Source of the DNA: Streptomyces sp. YIM 98790
GTDB taxonomy: Bacteria > Actinomycetota > Actinomycetes > Streptomycetales > Streptomycetaceae
Reading direction: 5' to 3'
NCBI RefSeq assembly: GCF_011421595.1
Contig: NZ_WTLH01000001.1
Location: forward strand, 43,825 to 103,303
Length of the DNA stretch: 59,479 nucleotides
The notes below the pieces were generated by a model. It saw only the letters and a list, made by a program, of their open reading frames with translations, made no database searches and was not told the DNA's origin. The position numbers and the translations under genes were made by a program. This document shows positions 7,577 to 15,888 of the stretch, piece by piece. The stretch's first letter is position 1. The number at the start of each line of letters is the position of its first letter.

Positions 7577-8986
7577 GTGACGGCACACACCTCCGCACCG
7601 ATGCTGCGGGTCTCCGGCAGCCGCCTGACCGACGGCGAGGGCAACACCGTCCGGCTGCGCGGCGTCGGGCTGGGCGGCTGGATGAACATGGAGAACTTCA
7701 TCACCGGCTATCCCTCCACCGAGGCGGGGATGCGCCAGGCGGTGACCTCCGTGATCGGCCCGGACCGCGCGGCCCTGTTCTTCGACCGGCTGCTCACCTC
7801 CTTCTTCACCGAGGAGGACGCGGCGCTGCTCGCCGCCCTGGGCACCAACTGCGTGCGCATCCCCGTCAACTACCGGCACTTCGAGTCGGACCTGCGGCCC
7901 TTCGAGATCATCGAGGAGGGCTTCGCACAGCTCGACCGGGTGATCGCGCTGCTGGGCGAGCACGGCATCTACAGCGTGATCGACCTGCACGCCCTGCCCG
8001 GCGCGCAGAACCAGCACTGGCACTCCGACAACCCGACCCATGTGGCCTCCTTCTGGCTGCACCGGCACTTCCAGGACCGGGTGGTCAAGCTGTGGGAGGT
8101 CATGGCCGACCGCTACAAGGACAACCCGTGGGTCGGCGGCTACAACCCCATCAACGAGCCCGCCGACCCGACCGGCGAGGCCATCGGCCCGTTCTACGAC
8201 CGCCTGGTCAAGGCGGTGCGCGCGATCGACCCGCACCACGTGCTGTTCCTGGACGGCAACACCTACTCCACGGACTTCTCGGTCTTCCGCGAGGTCTACG
8301 AGAACACCGTGTTCGTCTGCCACGACTACGCGCTGGCCGGCTTCGCGCACGGCGGCCCGTACCCGGGGTACACGCGCGGTGAGTGGGTGGACGCCGGCCA
8401 TCTGCGGGCCGCCTTCGACAAGCGCACCCGCTTCCAGCGGGAGACCGGCACGCCGCTGTGGGTCGGCGAGTTCGGCCCGGTGTACACCGGCGATCCGGAG
8501 AAGGACGCGCAGCGGTACCAGATCCTGCGCGACCAGCTTGCGCTCTACGACGAGCACCAGGCCGGCTGGTCGCTGTGGACGTACAAGGACGTCGGCCTCC
8601 AGGGGCTGGTCAGCCCGGACCCGGCGGGCCCGTACCTGGACCGCTTCGGCCCGTTCATCGCCAAGAAGAAGCGGCTGGGCGCGGACCGCTGGGGCTCCAC
8701 GATGGAGGAGTCGGCGGACGCGCTGGAGCCGCTGCACCGGCTGATCGAGACCGAGGCGCCGGACTGGTTCGCCTACCCGTGGGGCGGGCGCTACCAGACC
8801 GACGACCTGATCCGGCACGTCCTGATCGCGCAGGCGCTGCTGCCCGAGTACGCCGAGCTGTTCCGCGGGCTGGACGAGCCGGAGCTGCTGGCCCTGGCGG
8901 ACTCCTTCGCCCTGGGCAACTGTGTGCGGCGGCAGCCGCTGCTGGACCTCCTGGCGGAGAACCTGGGCGGCTCCGCGCCGTCCTGA
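7577..8986 (+). CDS. Intracellular glycoside hydrolase family 5
   Basis: A 469-residue GH5 (clan GH-A) enzyme without signal peptide, so probably cytoplasmic. Sequence signs: LRGVGLGGWMNMENF near residues 28-41, VRIPVNYRHF (93-102), the acid/base glutamate in YNPINEP (E194) and the nucleophile in WVGEFGP (E298), with the expected retaining-glycosidase spacing. A roughly 170-residue C-terminal extension after the barrel core has no recognised domain. GTG start at 7577 with GAGAGGA upstream, 10 nt after the permease gene, so the last gene of the transport operon. It probably cleaves the imported beta-linked oligosaccharide; beta-glucan, cello- or manno-oligosaccharides are all possible and the subfamily cannot be fixed by eye. 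Confidence 0.88.
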   Translation: MTAHTSAPMLRVSGSRLTDGEGNTVRLRGVGLGGWMNMENFITGYPSTEAGMRQAVTSVIGPDRAALFFDRLLTSFFTEEDAALLAALGTNCVRIPVNYRHFESDLRPFEIIEEGFAQLDRVIALLGEHGIYSVIDLHALPGAQNQHWHSDNPTHVASFWLHRHFQDRVVKLWEVMADRYKDNPWVGGYNPINEPADPTGEAIGPFYDRLVKAVRAIDPHHVLFLDGNTYSTDFSVFREVYENTVFVCHDYALAGFAHGGPYPGYTRGEWVDAGHLRAAFDKRTRFQRETGTPLWVGEFGPVYTGDPEKDAQRYQILRDQLALYDEHQAGWSLWTYKDVGLQGLVSPDPAGPYLDRFGPFIAKKKRLGADRWGSTMEESADALEPLHRLIETEAPDWFAYPWGGRYQTDDLIRHVLIAQALLPEYAELFRGLDEPELLALADSFALGNCVRRQPLLDLLAENLGGSAPS

Positions 8987-9023
8987 CCGCCGTCCTGACC
9001 GCCGTCCGTCCGTACCGGCCCAG

Positions 9024-9076
9024 CCCGGCGGACCCGCCCCCGCGGCCGACCGGCCGCCCGGGGCGGGCCCGCCGGG
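9024..9076. terminator. Bidirectional terminator between convergent GH5 and GDPD genes
   Basis: A 17-bp stem with one mismatch (9024-9040 with 9060-9076) that can be extended by an inner GCGGCC/GGCCGC pairing. It lies in the 154-bp gap between two convergent genes. Confidence 0.7.
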
Positions 9077-9140
9077 CTCCGCCGTTCCCGGAGTCCCGGT
9101 CCTCCGCCGCGGTGCCCGCCCTGCTGCGCAGCGGCGGTGC

Positions 9141-10244
9141 TCAGCGGTGGTGCGGCGTCCGGTACGCCCGGGGAAGCTTCAGCCCGCGCTCGGCCATGAC
9201 CTGCCGCAGCCGGTCCGGATAGTCCGTGATGATCCCGTCCACGCCGTCGTCGATCAGCTTGTGCATGGTGGCCGGGTCGTTCACGGTCCACGGGATCACC
9301 TTCAGCCCCGCCTCGTGCGCCTGGCGCACCAGCTCGGCCGTGACATACGGCCGGTAGTCCGGGTCACCGACCGCGCCGCCCTGCGGATCGCCGTGCACCG
9401 GCGAGACGGCGTCCGCACCGAAGGACGAGACGGCCGCCACCAGGCTGCCGCCGAAGTCGTCGATGTCGATGCCGCCCAGCCAGGGCGAGGCACCCGGCAG
9501 CCCTGCCTGGAGGAAGGGCTGGCCGTTGGTCAGCGCCACGATCGGCAGCCGGGGCTCCACCTCGCGCATCCGCATCAGCGCGCCCCAGTCGAAGCTCTGA
9601 ATCGTGACCCGGCGCAGCATTCCGGCCCGCCGCACCTCCTCGGCCACCACCTGCACGAACTGCTCGCGGGGCGCGGTCTCGTGCGGTGCCGCCGCCTCCA
9701 CCTTGGTCTCCACGTTCAGCGTGACGCCGTACGCCCGGGCGTCCTTGACCAGGTCGAAGACCTCGGACAGCAGCGGCATCCGGGCGCCGGGGCTGGGCCG
9801 CTGCCCGGGGTACTGGGGCAGGGTCTGCGAACCGCAGTCCAGGGTGCGCACCTGGGCCAGCGTCAGATCGACGACGTACTTGCCGACGTAGGGGTACTGC
9901 GGGTCGCCGTCGAAGGCCGGTCCGGTGTCCCGGCACTTGGCGCCGGAGATCCGGCGGTCGTGGGTGACCACGGCCTCGCCGTCCCCGGTGATCTGGACGT
10001 CCAGCTCCAGCGTGGACACCCCGGTCTCCAGCGCGTGGGCGAAGGACGCCAGGGTGGATTCCACCACCAGGCCGAGACCGCCGCGATGCGCCTGGAGGTC
10101 GAAGTGGGGCTTTCCGTGGTGGGGCCGGTGGTGGTCGTGCCGGCCGCCGCCCTGGTGGTGCTGCGTGCTCCCGGCGGTCACCGTCAGCGCCACCAGCGCC
10201 ACGGCGAGGAGCGAACGGATGGTGGTTCTGGCCCGGTACCGCAT
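9141..10244 (-). CDS. Secreted glycerophosphodiester phosphodiesterase
   Basis: A 367-residue GDPD-family protein that hydrolyses glycerophosphodiesters to glycerol-3-phosphate and an alcohol. The ATG at 10244 has GGGAGGG upstream and begins a signal peptide (MRYRARTTIRSLLAVALVAL, cleavage near residue 25); the longer frame to 10328 lacks a ribosome site. A His-rich stretch (HDHHRPHHGKPH) precedes the barrel. Catalytic landmarks: AHRGG (H53, R54), VEST (E62), LELDVQ (E80, D82) and THD (H95); the C-terminus has WTVNDP and IITDYPD as in the family. It likely scavenges phosphate and glycerol from phospholipid or teichoic-acid debris outside the cell. No Pho box was recognised. Confidence 0.92.
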   Translation of the reverse strand: MRYRARTTIRSLLAVALVALTVTAGSTQHHQGGGRHDHHRPHHGKPHFDLQAHRGGLGLVVESTLASFAHALETGVSTLELDVQITGDGEAVVTHDRRISGAKCRDTGPAFDGDPQYPYVGKYVVDLTLAQVRTLDCGSQTLPQYPGQRPSPGARMPLLSEVFDLVKDARAYGVTLNVETKVEAAAPHETAPREQFVQVVAEEVRRAGMLRRVTIQSFDWGALMRMREVEPRLPIVALTNGQPFLQAGLPGASPWLGGIDIDDFGGSLVAAVSSFGADAVSPVHGDPQGGAVGDPDYRPYVTAELVRQAHEAGLKVIPWTVNDPATMHKLIDDGVDGIITDYPDRLRQVMAERGLKLPRAYRTPHHR

Positions 10245-10360
10245 GCGGTGCCCTCCCTGCGGGGAAACGGAACGTCTGCACACGGCGCCGACTATCCGGC
10301 GCCCCGGTGGCCCGCGGGACGCCCGCACATGCCCGCCCGGTTTCCGTCACATGACGTCTC

Positions 10361-10413
10361 CGCCCCGCCCCGTCCCGCCCCGTCCCGTCCCGCCCCGTCC
10401 CGCCCCGTCCCGC
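10361..10413. repeat. Low-complexity CCCGC/CCCGT pentamer run
   Basis: About 53 bp of alternating CCCGC and CCCGT units in the gap upstream of the GDPD start and downstream of the AfsR-like stop. No gene or clear hairpin is seen in it. Confidence 0.7.
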
Positions 10414-10444
10414 CGCCCTCCCGCGTGCGGCGGCCGGCCGCGGC

Positions 10445-13400
10445 TCAGCCGGTCAGGCGGTCGAGGGCCGCGGTCGCGTGGGACAGGACGGCGGTACGGG
10501 TCAGGTGCCGGCCCCGGTCGCACAGCTCCCGGAACCGCCCCTGGCCCAGCCGGGCGCGCAGCATCCCGGCCACCGCCTCGGCCCGGGCCGAGACCCCGGT
10601 GAAGAGGATCGACGCCGGGGCGGGCGGCAGCGCGCCGCACAGTACCGCCGCCGGCTCGTCCACACCATGGCGGACCAGCAGATCGAGCACCCCGCGCAGC
10701 GCGATGGCCAGCGCCAGCTCCGCCCCCTGGCTGGGCCAGTCGGCAAGCAGCGAGCGGTAGGTGCGGGCCGCCCGTGTGCCGCTGCCGTCGTACTCGCTCT
10801 GTGCCGTGGCCAGCGCCACCCAGGCGGACATGGTCAGCATGGTGCTGGAGGTGCGCTGCCCCAGCCGGGCGGCGTGCAGGAACTCCTCCGGCAGTTCGCC
10901 GTCCCGGTCCGCGTCGCCGCGCAGCGCGATCTCCGCGCGCACCAGCTCGGCCACGATCTGCGCGTCCAGCGAGCCCGGGTCGGGCTCGGCGGCGGGCGGC
11001 GCCACCGTGTCGGACAGGCGGCGGGCCTGCTCCTCGTCGCCGGTGGCCAGGAGGGCGAAAGCGACGCAGCCGTCGCTGAACCGGACCCCGTGCGCCTCGC
11101 CCGCCTCGGCCGCGAGCTGCCGCACCCGGCGGTAGTGGTGCAGCGCCTCGGCGCTCCGCTCCTCGGCCCAGGCGATGTCGCCCAGCACGTCGTGCGCGTA
11201 CCGGCCGCCGGGGTCGCCGTGCCGTTCGGCGTAGGCGGCTCCGGCGCGGGCAAGGCGCCGTGCCTCCTCGATGTCGCCCTCGAACCAGGCGGCCAGCGCG
11301 GCGGTGCCCATCGCCGAGCCCAGCAGCGGATGCCCCCGGCCCTCGCCCTCGCCGCCGTCGCCGTCGCCGTCGCCGCCGGGCCATCCGGCGATCCGGAGGG
11401 CGGTGCGGGCCCAGGCGAGGATCTCCGGCCGCAGCGTCATGCAGCCGAAGTAGTGCAGGGCGCGCAGCAGCCGCAGCAGGCCGTCCAGATCGCCGGACTC
11501 CGCATACCACTGCTGGGCGGCGCGGAAGTGCGGCAGCTCCCGTTCCAGGGCGGTCACCCAGTGCTCGTCGGGCGGTGGCGCGCTGGTGACCAGGGCCTCG
11601 GCATGCGCGGTGTACCAGGCGGCGTGCCGGGCGCGCAGCGCGTCGAGCTGCCCGTCCCGTTCGGCAAGCCGCTCCCGCCCGTACTGGCGCAGCGTCTCCA
11701 GCAGGGAGTAGCGCGCCCCGGAACGGCGGACCAGGGACTGTTCCACCAGATCGGCCAGCAGGTGGGGACGGGCGCACGTCACCCCGGCCACCGCGTCCAG
11801 GGTGAAGCTTCCCGGGAAGACGGCAAGTTGGGTGAACAGGGTGCGCTCCGGACCGGTGAGGAGGCGGAACGACCAGTCCACGACCGAGGTCAGCGACCGG
11901 TGGCGCGGCCCCTCGGGGTGGCGCCGGCGGCCGGAGAGCACCGCCAGCCCGTCGTCCAGCAGCCGCAGGATTCCGGCCGGTGAGAGCGCGCGGCTGCGCA
12001 CCGCCGCCAGTTCGATGGCCAGCGGCAGGCCGTCCAGCCGCCGGCACAGCTCGGCCACGGCGGTGCGCTCCCCGGTCCCCGGCCCGGGGCCGAAGTGCGG
12101 GTCGGCGGCGCGGGCCCGGTCCAGGAAGAGGGCGACCGCGTCCGGCCCGCCCAGCGGCTCCACCGGAAACACCTGTTCGCCCTCCACGGCGAGCGGCTCG
12201 CGGCTGGTGACCAGGATGCGCAGATGCTCGGCCTGCTGCACCAGCCGGGCGGCCAGCTCCGCCACCGGCTCGATCAGATGCTCGCAGTTGTCCAGCACCA
12301 GCAGGGACTTGCGGAGGCAGAGCGCGGCCGGGACGAGGTCGGCCAGCCGCCGCTCGCTCTCCGGCAGCAGGCCCAGGGCCACGGACAGCTCCTGGAACAG
12401 CGCGGCCGGGCCGTCCAGGTCGGCGAGCCGGCACTCGATCACGCCGTCCGGGAAGCGGTGCCCCACCAGCCGTGCGGCGTGCGCGGCGAGCCGGGTCTTG
12501 CCCACCCCGCCGGTGCCGACCAGGGAGACCAGCGGGTGCGCGTCCAGCAGTTCGGTCAGCCGGTCGAGCTGCTCGTCCCGGCCGATCAGGGAGGTGGGCG
12601 GCACGGGCAGCCCGGGTGCCGGGCCGGGCGGGGCCGGCGGCGTGGTCACGGGCGCGGACACAGGCGTGGTCACGGGTGCGGACACGGCCGCGGATACGGC
12701 CGCGCCGATGCCCATGCCTGCGCCCATGCCTGCGCCCATGTCCATGCCCACCGGAACGGCCGGCGGCGGGGCGGCGACCGGCTCCGGCTCCGGCGTCGGC
12801 GTCGGCGCCGGAGCCGGGGGCAGATCGTGGCGGAGGATCGCCGTCTCCAGTGCGCACAGCTCGGGCGCCGGGTCGATGCCCAGCTCCTCGGCCAGCCGCA
12901 GCCGGTGTCGCCGGAACAGCTCCAGCGCCCGGGTCTGCTGGCCCAAGCCGTACCAGACCCGCATCAGCAGGCCGATCGGCCGCTCCCGCAGCGGATGCGC
13001 CAGATGGTGCGCCTCCAGCAGGGAGGCCGCCTCGGCGGGCCGGCCCAGTGCCCTCAGCAGCTCGGCCCGGTCCTCGGCCGCGACCAGCCGCAGCTCGTCC
13101 AGCCGGGCCGTCACCGGGCCGAGCGGCAGCAGGTCCGCCAGGTCCTGGTACGCGCTGTCACCGTGCCACAGCGCCTCGGCCTCGGTGAGCAGCCGCAGCG
13201 CCTCCGCGGCCCGGGCCGGTCCGCCCTCACGCTCCGCCCGGCGGGCGGCGGCGAGCAGCCGCTCGAACCGCAGCGCGTCCAGCCGCTCCGGCGACACCTC
13301 GGCCAGATAGCCGGAGCCCTCGGTGCGGATCACCTCCGCACCGCCGGGCCCGAGTGCGCCCCGCAGCCGGGAGACGGCGCTGTGCACGGCACCGGCCGAC

Positions 13401-13561
13401 CCCGCGCCCACCGCCTCGGCCAGCCGCTCCCGGGAGATGACCTCGCCCGGGCGGCTGAGCAGCAGGCCCAGCAGGCAGCGCTGCGTACGGCCGCGCAGTT
13501 CGATGCGCCGGCCGTGCTCGTCATGCGTCAGCACCGGTCCCAGGACCGCGAACCGCACCAT
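10445..13561 (-). CDS. AfsR/SARP-family transcriptional regulator with NB-ARC and C-terminal repeat region
   Basis: A 1038-residue regulator. Residues 1-95 are the OmpR-like winged helix of SARPs (VRFAVLGPV start, CLLGLLLSRPGEVISRERLAEAV); about 97-245 is the bacterial transcriptional activation domain; 246-322 is a Pro/Ala/Gly/Met-rich linker; 325-640 is an AAA/NB-ARC-like ATPase (P-loop GTGGVGKT at 349-356, LLVLDNCEHL, LVTSREPL); the rest is an Ala-rich helical TPR-like sensor. Such proteins activate secondary-metabolism genes when the ATPase is switched on by ligand or phosphorylation. The linker DNA holds a 24-bp duplication (12639-12686) and repeated ATGCCTGCGCCC. No biosynthetic cluster of classical type adjoins it, so its targets are unknown. 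It is divergent from the methyltransferase gene. Confidence 0.92.
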   Translation of the reverse strand: MVRFAVLGPVLTHDEHGRRIELRGRTQRCLLGLLLSRPGEVISRERLAEAVGAGSAGAVHSAVSRLRGALGPGGAEVIRTEGSGYLAEVSPERLDALRFERLLAAARRAEREGGPARAAEALRLLTEAEALWHGDSAYQDLADLLPLGPVTARLDELRLVAAEDRAELLRALGRPAEAASLLEAHHLAHPLRERPIGLLMRVWYGLGQQTRALELFRRHRLRLAEELGIDPAPELCALETAILRHDLPPAPAPTPTPEPEPVAAPPPAVPVGMDMGAGMGAGMGIGAAVSAAVSAPVTTPVSAPVTTPPAPPGPAPGLPVPPTSLIGRDEQLDRLTELLDAHPLVSLVGTGGVGKTRLAAHAARLVGHRFPDGVIECRLADLDGPAALFQELSVALGLLPESERRLADLVPAALCLRKSLLVLDNCEHLIEPVAELAARLVQQAEHLRILVTSREPLAVEGEQVFPVEPLGGPDAVALFLDRARAADPHFGPGPGTGERTAVAELCRRLDGLPLAIELAAVRSRALSPAGILRLLDDGLAVLSGRRRHPEGPRHRSLTSVVDWSFRLLTGPERTLFTQLAVFPGSFTLDAVAGVTCARPHLLADLVEQSLVRRSGARYSLLETLRQYGRERLAERDGQLDALRARHAAWYTAHAEALVTSAPPPDEHWVTALERELPHFRAAQQWYAESGDLDGLLRLLRALHYFGCMTLRPEILAWARTALRIAGWPGGDGDGDGGEGEGRGHPLLGSAMGTAALAAWFEGDIEEARRLARAGAAYAERHGDPGGRYAHDVLGDIAWAEERSAEALHHYRRVRQLAAEAGEAHGVRFSDGCVAFALLATGDEEQARRLSDTVAPPAAEPDPGSLDAQIVAELVRAEIALRGDADRDGELPEEFLHAARLGQRTSSTMLTMSAWVALATAQSEYDGSGTRAARTYRSLLADWPSQGAELALAIALRGVLDLLVRHGVDEPAAVLCGALPPAPASILFTGVSARAEAVAGMLRARLGQGRFRELCDRGRHLTRTAVLSHATAALDRLTG

Positions 13562-13738
13562 CCCGGACGCCTCCCGAAACGTTCCGGTCCCGTCCCGACA
13601 GCATGCCTCGACGGCAGGGGCCGGACAACCGTGTTCTCCGGGAAGGCGCGGGCGGGTGCCGAACCGATCGAGCCGCGGCGACCGTATCGACGTCTGTGGA
13701 CGCCCGGACGGAACCGGGTACCGGGGTCAGGAGGGGAG

Positions 13739-13760
13739 CCGGGGGCCGGACGGCCCCCGG
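13739..13760. promoter_or_regulatory. Leader hairpin upstream of methyltransferase
   Basis: Perfect 9-bp stem with GGAC loop (CCGGGGGCC / GGCCCCCGG) ending 10 nt before the AGGAGGAG ribosome site of the methyltransferase gene. It may affect translation or mark the mRNA 5' end. Confidence 0.4.
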
Positions 13761-13785
13761 CGGCCCGTGAAGGAGGAGACAGGCG

Positions 13786-14874
13786 ATGTCCGCGGACGTG
13801 ATGTCTGACAATCTGGAGGAGAGGGTGTTCGGCGCGGCCGTGGGCACCCTGGAACTGTTCGGGATCTATCTCGGCTCCCGGCTGGGACTGTACGAGGTGC
13901 TGGACGAGCGCCGCCGCACCGGCCGCGGCCCGGTCACCTACGGCGAGTTCGCCGCGGAGGCCGGCATCCACCCGCGCTACGCCCGGGAGTGGCTGGAGCA
14001 GCAGGCGGTGGCCGACATGCTGGCGGTGGACGACCCGGCCGCCGACGCCGAGGCCCGCCGCTACCACCTGCCGGCGGCGCACGCCGGGGTCCTGGTGGAC
14101 CAGGAGGCCGCGGACCATCTGGCGCCGCTGGCCCGGATGGTGGTCGGCATCGCCGGGGTGCTGGACGAGGTCGCGGACGCCTACCGCACCGGCGGCGGCG
14201 TGCCGTACGCCCGCTACGGCGAGGACTTCCGGCACGGGCAGGGCGGCATCAACCGGCCGGCGTTCACCACCGCGCTGGTGGAGGAGTGGCTGCCCGCCGC
14301 GGAGGACGTGACCGAGCGGCTGCGCACCTCCGGCGGGCGGGTCGCCGACCTCGGCTGCGGCCACGGCTGGGCCGCCATCGCGCTGGCCTCCGCCTTTCCC
14401 AGGGCGGAGGTGTGGGGCCTGGACGCCGACCCGGAGTCGGTCGAGGACGCCCGGGCCAACGCGGAGGCGCGCCAGGCCCGGGTGCGGTTCGTCACCGCCG
14501 ACGCGTCGGCGGTCGCGGCGCACGGGCCGTTCGACCTGATCCTGGTGCTGGAGGCGCTGCACGACATGGCGCAGCCGGTGAAGGCGCTGGCCGCGGCGCG
14601 GGACGCGCTGGCCGAGGGCGGGTCGGTGATCGTCGCCGACGAGGCGGTGGCCGAGCGGTTCACCGCGCCGGGCGGCGATCTGGAGCGGATGATGTACGGC
14701 TGGAGCATCAGCGCCTGCCTGCCCTCGGTGATGGCCGAGGGGCCGGGGCACGCCATCGGCACGGTGATCCGTGAGGACACGGTGCGCGAGCTGGCCGCCG
14801 AGGCGGGGTTCGGCGCCGTGGAGGTTCTCCCGGTCGACGCCGGGTTCTTCCGCCTCTACCGCATGACCCGCTGA
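13786..14874 (+). CDS. Class I SAM-dependent methyltransferase with N-terminal helical/wHTH region
   Basis: A 362-residue methyltransferase. Residues 1-100 are helical, with GIYLGSRLGLYEVL and a winged-helix-like segment (TYGEFAAEAGIHPRYAREWL) as in small-molecule O-/C-methyltransferases that dimerise through this part. The SAM site is VADLGCGHG (186-194), followed by an acidic residue in WGLDAD and by DLILVLEALHDM. The ATG at 13786 has an excellent AGGAGGAG ribosome site. Divergent from the AfsR-type regulator and closed by a strong hairpin at 14907-14944. Its acceptor is unknown; no neighbouring biosynthetic enzymes indicate one. Confidence 0.85.
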   Translation: MSADVMSDNLEERVFGAAVGTLELFGIYLGSRLGLYEVLDERRRTGRGPVTYGEFAAEAGIHPRYAREWLEQQAVADMLAVDDPAADAEARRYHLPAAHAGVLVDQEAADHLAPLARMVVGIAGVLDEVADAYRTGGGVPYARYGEDFRHGQGGINRPAFTTALVEEWLPAAEDVTERLRTSGGRVADLGCGHGWAAIALASAFPRAEVWGLDADPESVEDARANAEARQARVRFVTADASAVAAHGPFDLILVLEALHDMAQPVKALAAARDALAEGGSVIVADEAVAERFTAPGGDLERMMYGWSISACLPSVMAEGPGHAIGTVIREDTVRELAAEAGFGAVEVLPVDAGFFRLYRMTR

Positions 14875-14906
14875 CCCGCTGACCCGGATGACCGGCCGTC
14901 GGTGGC

Positions 14907-14944
14907 TGTGTCCGGGTCCGGCCCCGGAGCCGGACCCGGACACA
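14907..14944. terminator. Bidirectional terminator, 16-bp perfect stem
   Basis: TGTGTCCGGGTCCGGC (14907-14922) pairs perfectly with 14929-14944 around a 6-nt loop, between the convergent methyltransferase and sigma-factor genes. Confidence 0.8.
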
Positions 14945-14960
14945 GGGTCTCTGCGGCGCC

Positions 14961-14993
14961 GCGTGCCGCGCGGCACGCGGCACGCGGCACGCG
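14961..14993. repeat. Palindrome plus triplicated GGCACGC
   Basis: A perfect 18-bp palindrome, GCGTGCCGC-GCGGCACGC (14961-14978). The heptamer GGCACGC is then repeated three times head to tail (14972-14992). It lies just downstream of the sigma-factor stop codon. Confidence 0.6.
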
Positions 14994-15033
14994 AGGGATG
15001 CTCGTCACATGTCCTCGCGGTGCGGCCCCCGCC

Positions 15034-15750
15034 TCAGGCGAGGTGGGCGAGGAGCGCGGCAAGGCGGCGCTGGGCGCGGGTGGTACGGCTCTTGACCGTG
15101 CCGAGCGGGATGCCCTGCGCATGCCCGATCTCCCGCTGGCTCAGCCCCTGGAAGTAGGCCAGGCCGATCACCGCCCGTTCGTCCGGGTGCAGCCGGGCCA
15201 GCGCGGTCCGCACCTGGGAGCGGAGCCACGCCCGTTCCAGCGAGTCGGCCTCGGAGCCCTCCGGGGCCGGACGGGCGTGGTGCTCGTCCTCCAGCGGCAC
15301 CTGGGCCAGGCGGTTGCGCTCCCGGCGGTGCACGTCGATGGCGGCGCGCTGGGCGATGACGCTCAGCCAGGGCCGCAGGTCGCGGGAGGCGTCCACGGAA
15401 CCCGCGGCACGCCACGCCTGGACGAACCCCTGCTGGACGGCTTCCATGGCCAGTTCGCGGTCCCCCAGCACCCGCAGGGCGGCGGCGCGCATCACGCCCG
15501 CATAGCGGCGGTAGACCTCGGCGACGGCCTCGGGGTCGCCGCGGCTGAAGCGTTCCGCGAGCGCGACGGCCGACAGGCCGTCGGCCCGTCCGCCGGTGCC
15601 GGCGGGCCCGGTGCTCGGCCCGGCGCTCGGCCCGGTGCTCGGCCGGGCGGTGGCGGTGTCGCCCGGGGGATCGGCCGTGGTGCCGCTCAGGAGAGCCGCG
15701 CCGCGGGGTGTTTCGGCGGTGCCGGTGGAGTGGTAAGGACTGCGGTACAT
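15034..15750 (-). CDS. ECF-type RNA polymerase sigma factor
   Basis: A 238-residue sigma-70-family protein. The chosen ATG (15750) follows GGGGGAAAC; an in-frame start at 15795 lacks a ribosome site. Residues 1-55 are a Pro/Gly/Thr-rich tail with repeated SAGPSTGP-like units. Region 2 covers about 60-125 (LAERFSRGDPEAVAEVYRRY, LRPWLSVIAQRAAIDVHRR) and region 4 about 175-235 (LHPDERAVIGLAYFQGLSQR, IPLGTVKSRTTRAQRRL). It directs polymerase to a stress- or envelope-type promoter set. No anti-sigma (zinc-finger) gene adjoins it, which is unusual for group ECFs of this size; control must come from elsewhere or from the extra N-terminal tail. Confidence 0.9.
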   Translation of the reverse strand: MYRSPYHSTGTAETPRGAALLSGTTADPPGDTATARPSTGPSAGPSTGPAGTGGRADGLSAVALAERFSRGDPEAVAEVYRRYAGVMRAAALRVLGDRELAMEAVQQGFVQAWRAAGSVDASRDLRPWLSVIAQRAAIDVHRRERNRLAQVPLEDEHHARPAPEGSEADSLERAWLRSQVRTALARLHPDERAVIGLAYFQGLSQREIGHAQGIPLGTVKSRTTRAQRRLAALLAHLA

Positions 15751-15888
15751 GCGGTTTCCCCCAGTTGACGCGCGTAGCGTTTGTTTCGCGCTCAACGATG
15801 AGGGGGGCGTCTGTCAGTCCGCTTGCAGAACGCTCGCAGCCGCCCGTCCGGACCGGACGGGCGGCCACGAGCGGTGTGCCGGGAGGGC

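Noticed and set aside
8922..10760. Plus-strand open frame spanning the GH5 end and GDPD gene
   Set aside because: Runs through a strong terminator hairpin and antisense to the GDPD coding sequence; no ribosome site or domain.
12639..12740. Repeats in the AfsR-like linker as a regulatory array
   Set aside because: They are in frame and encode the Val/Thr/Pro and Met/Gly/Ala linker; coding low complexity explains them.
10347..12857. Second minus-strand frame overlapping the AfsR-like gene
   Set aside because: Out-of-frame shadow of the regulator; Arg/Gly/Ala-rich translation with no motif.
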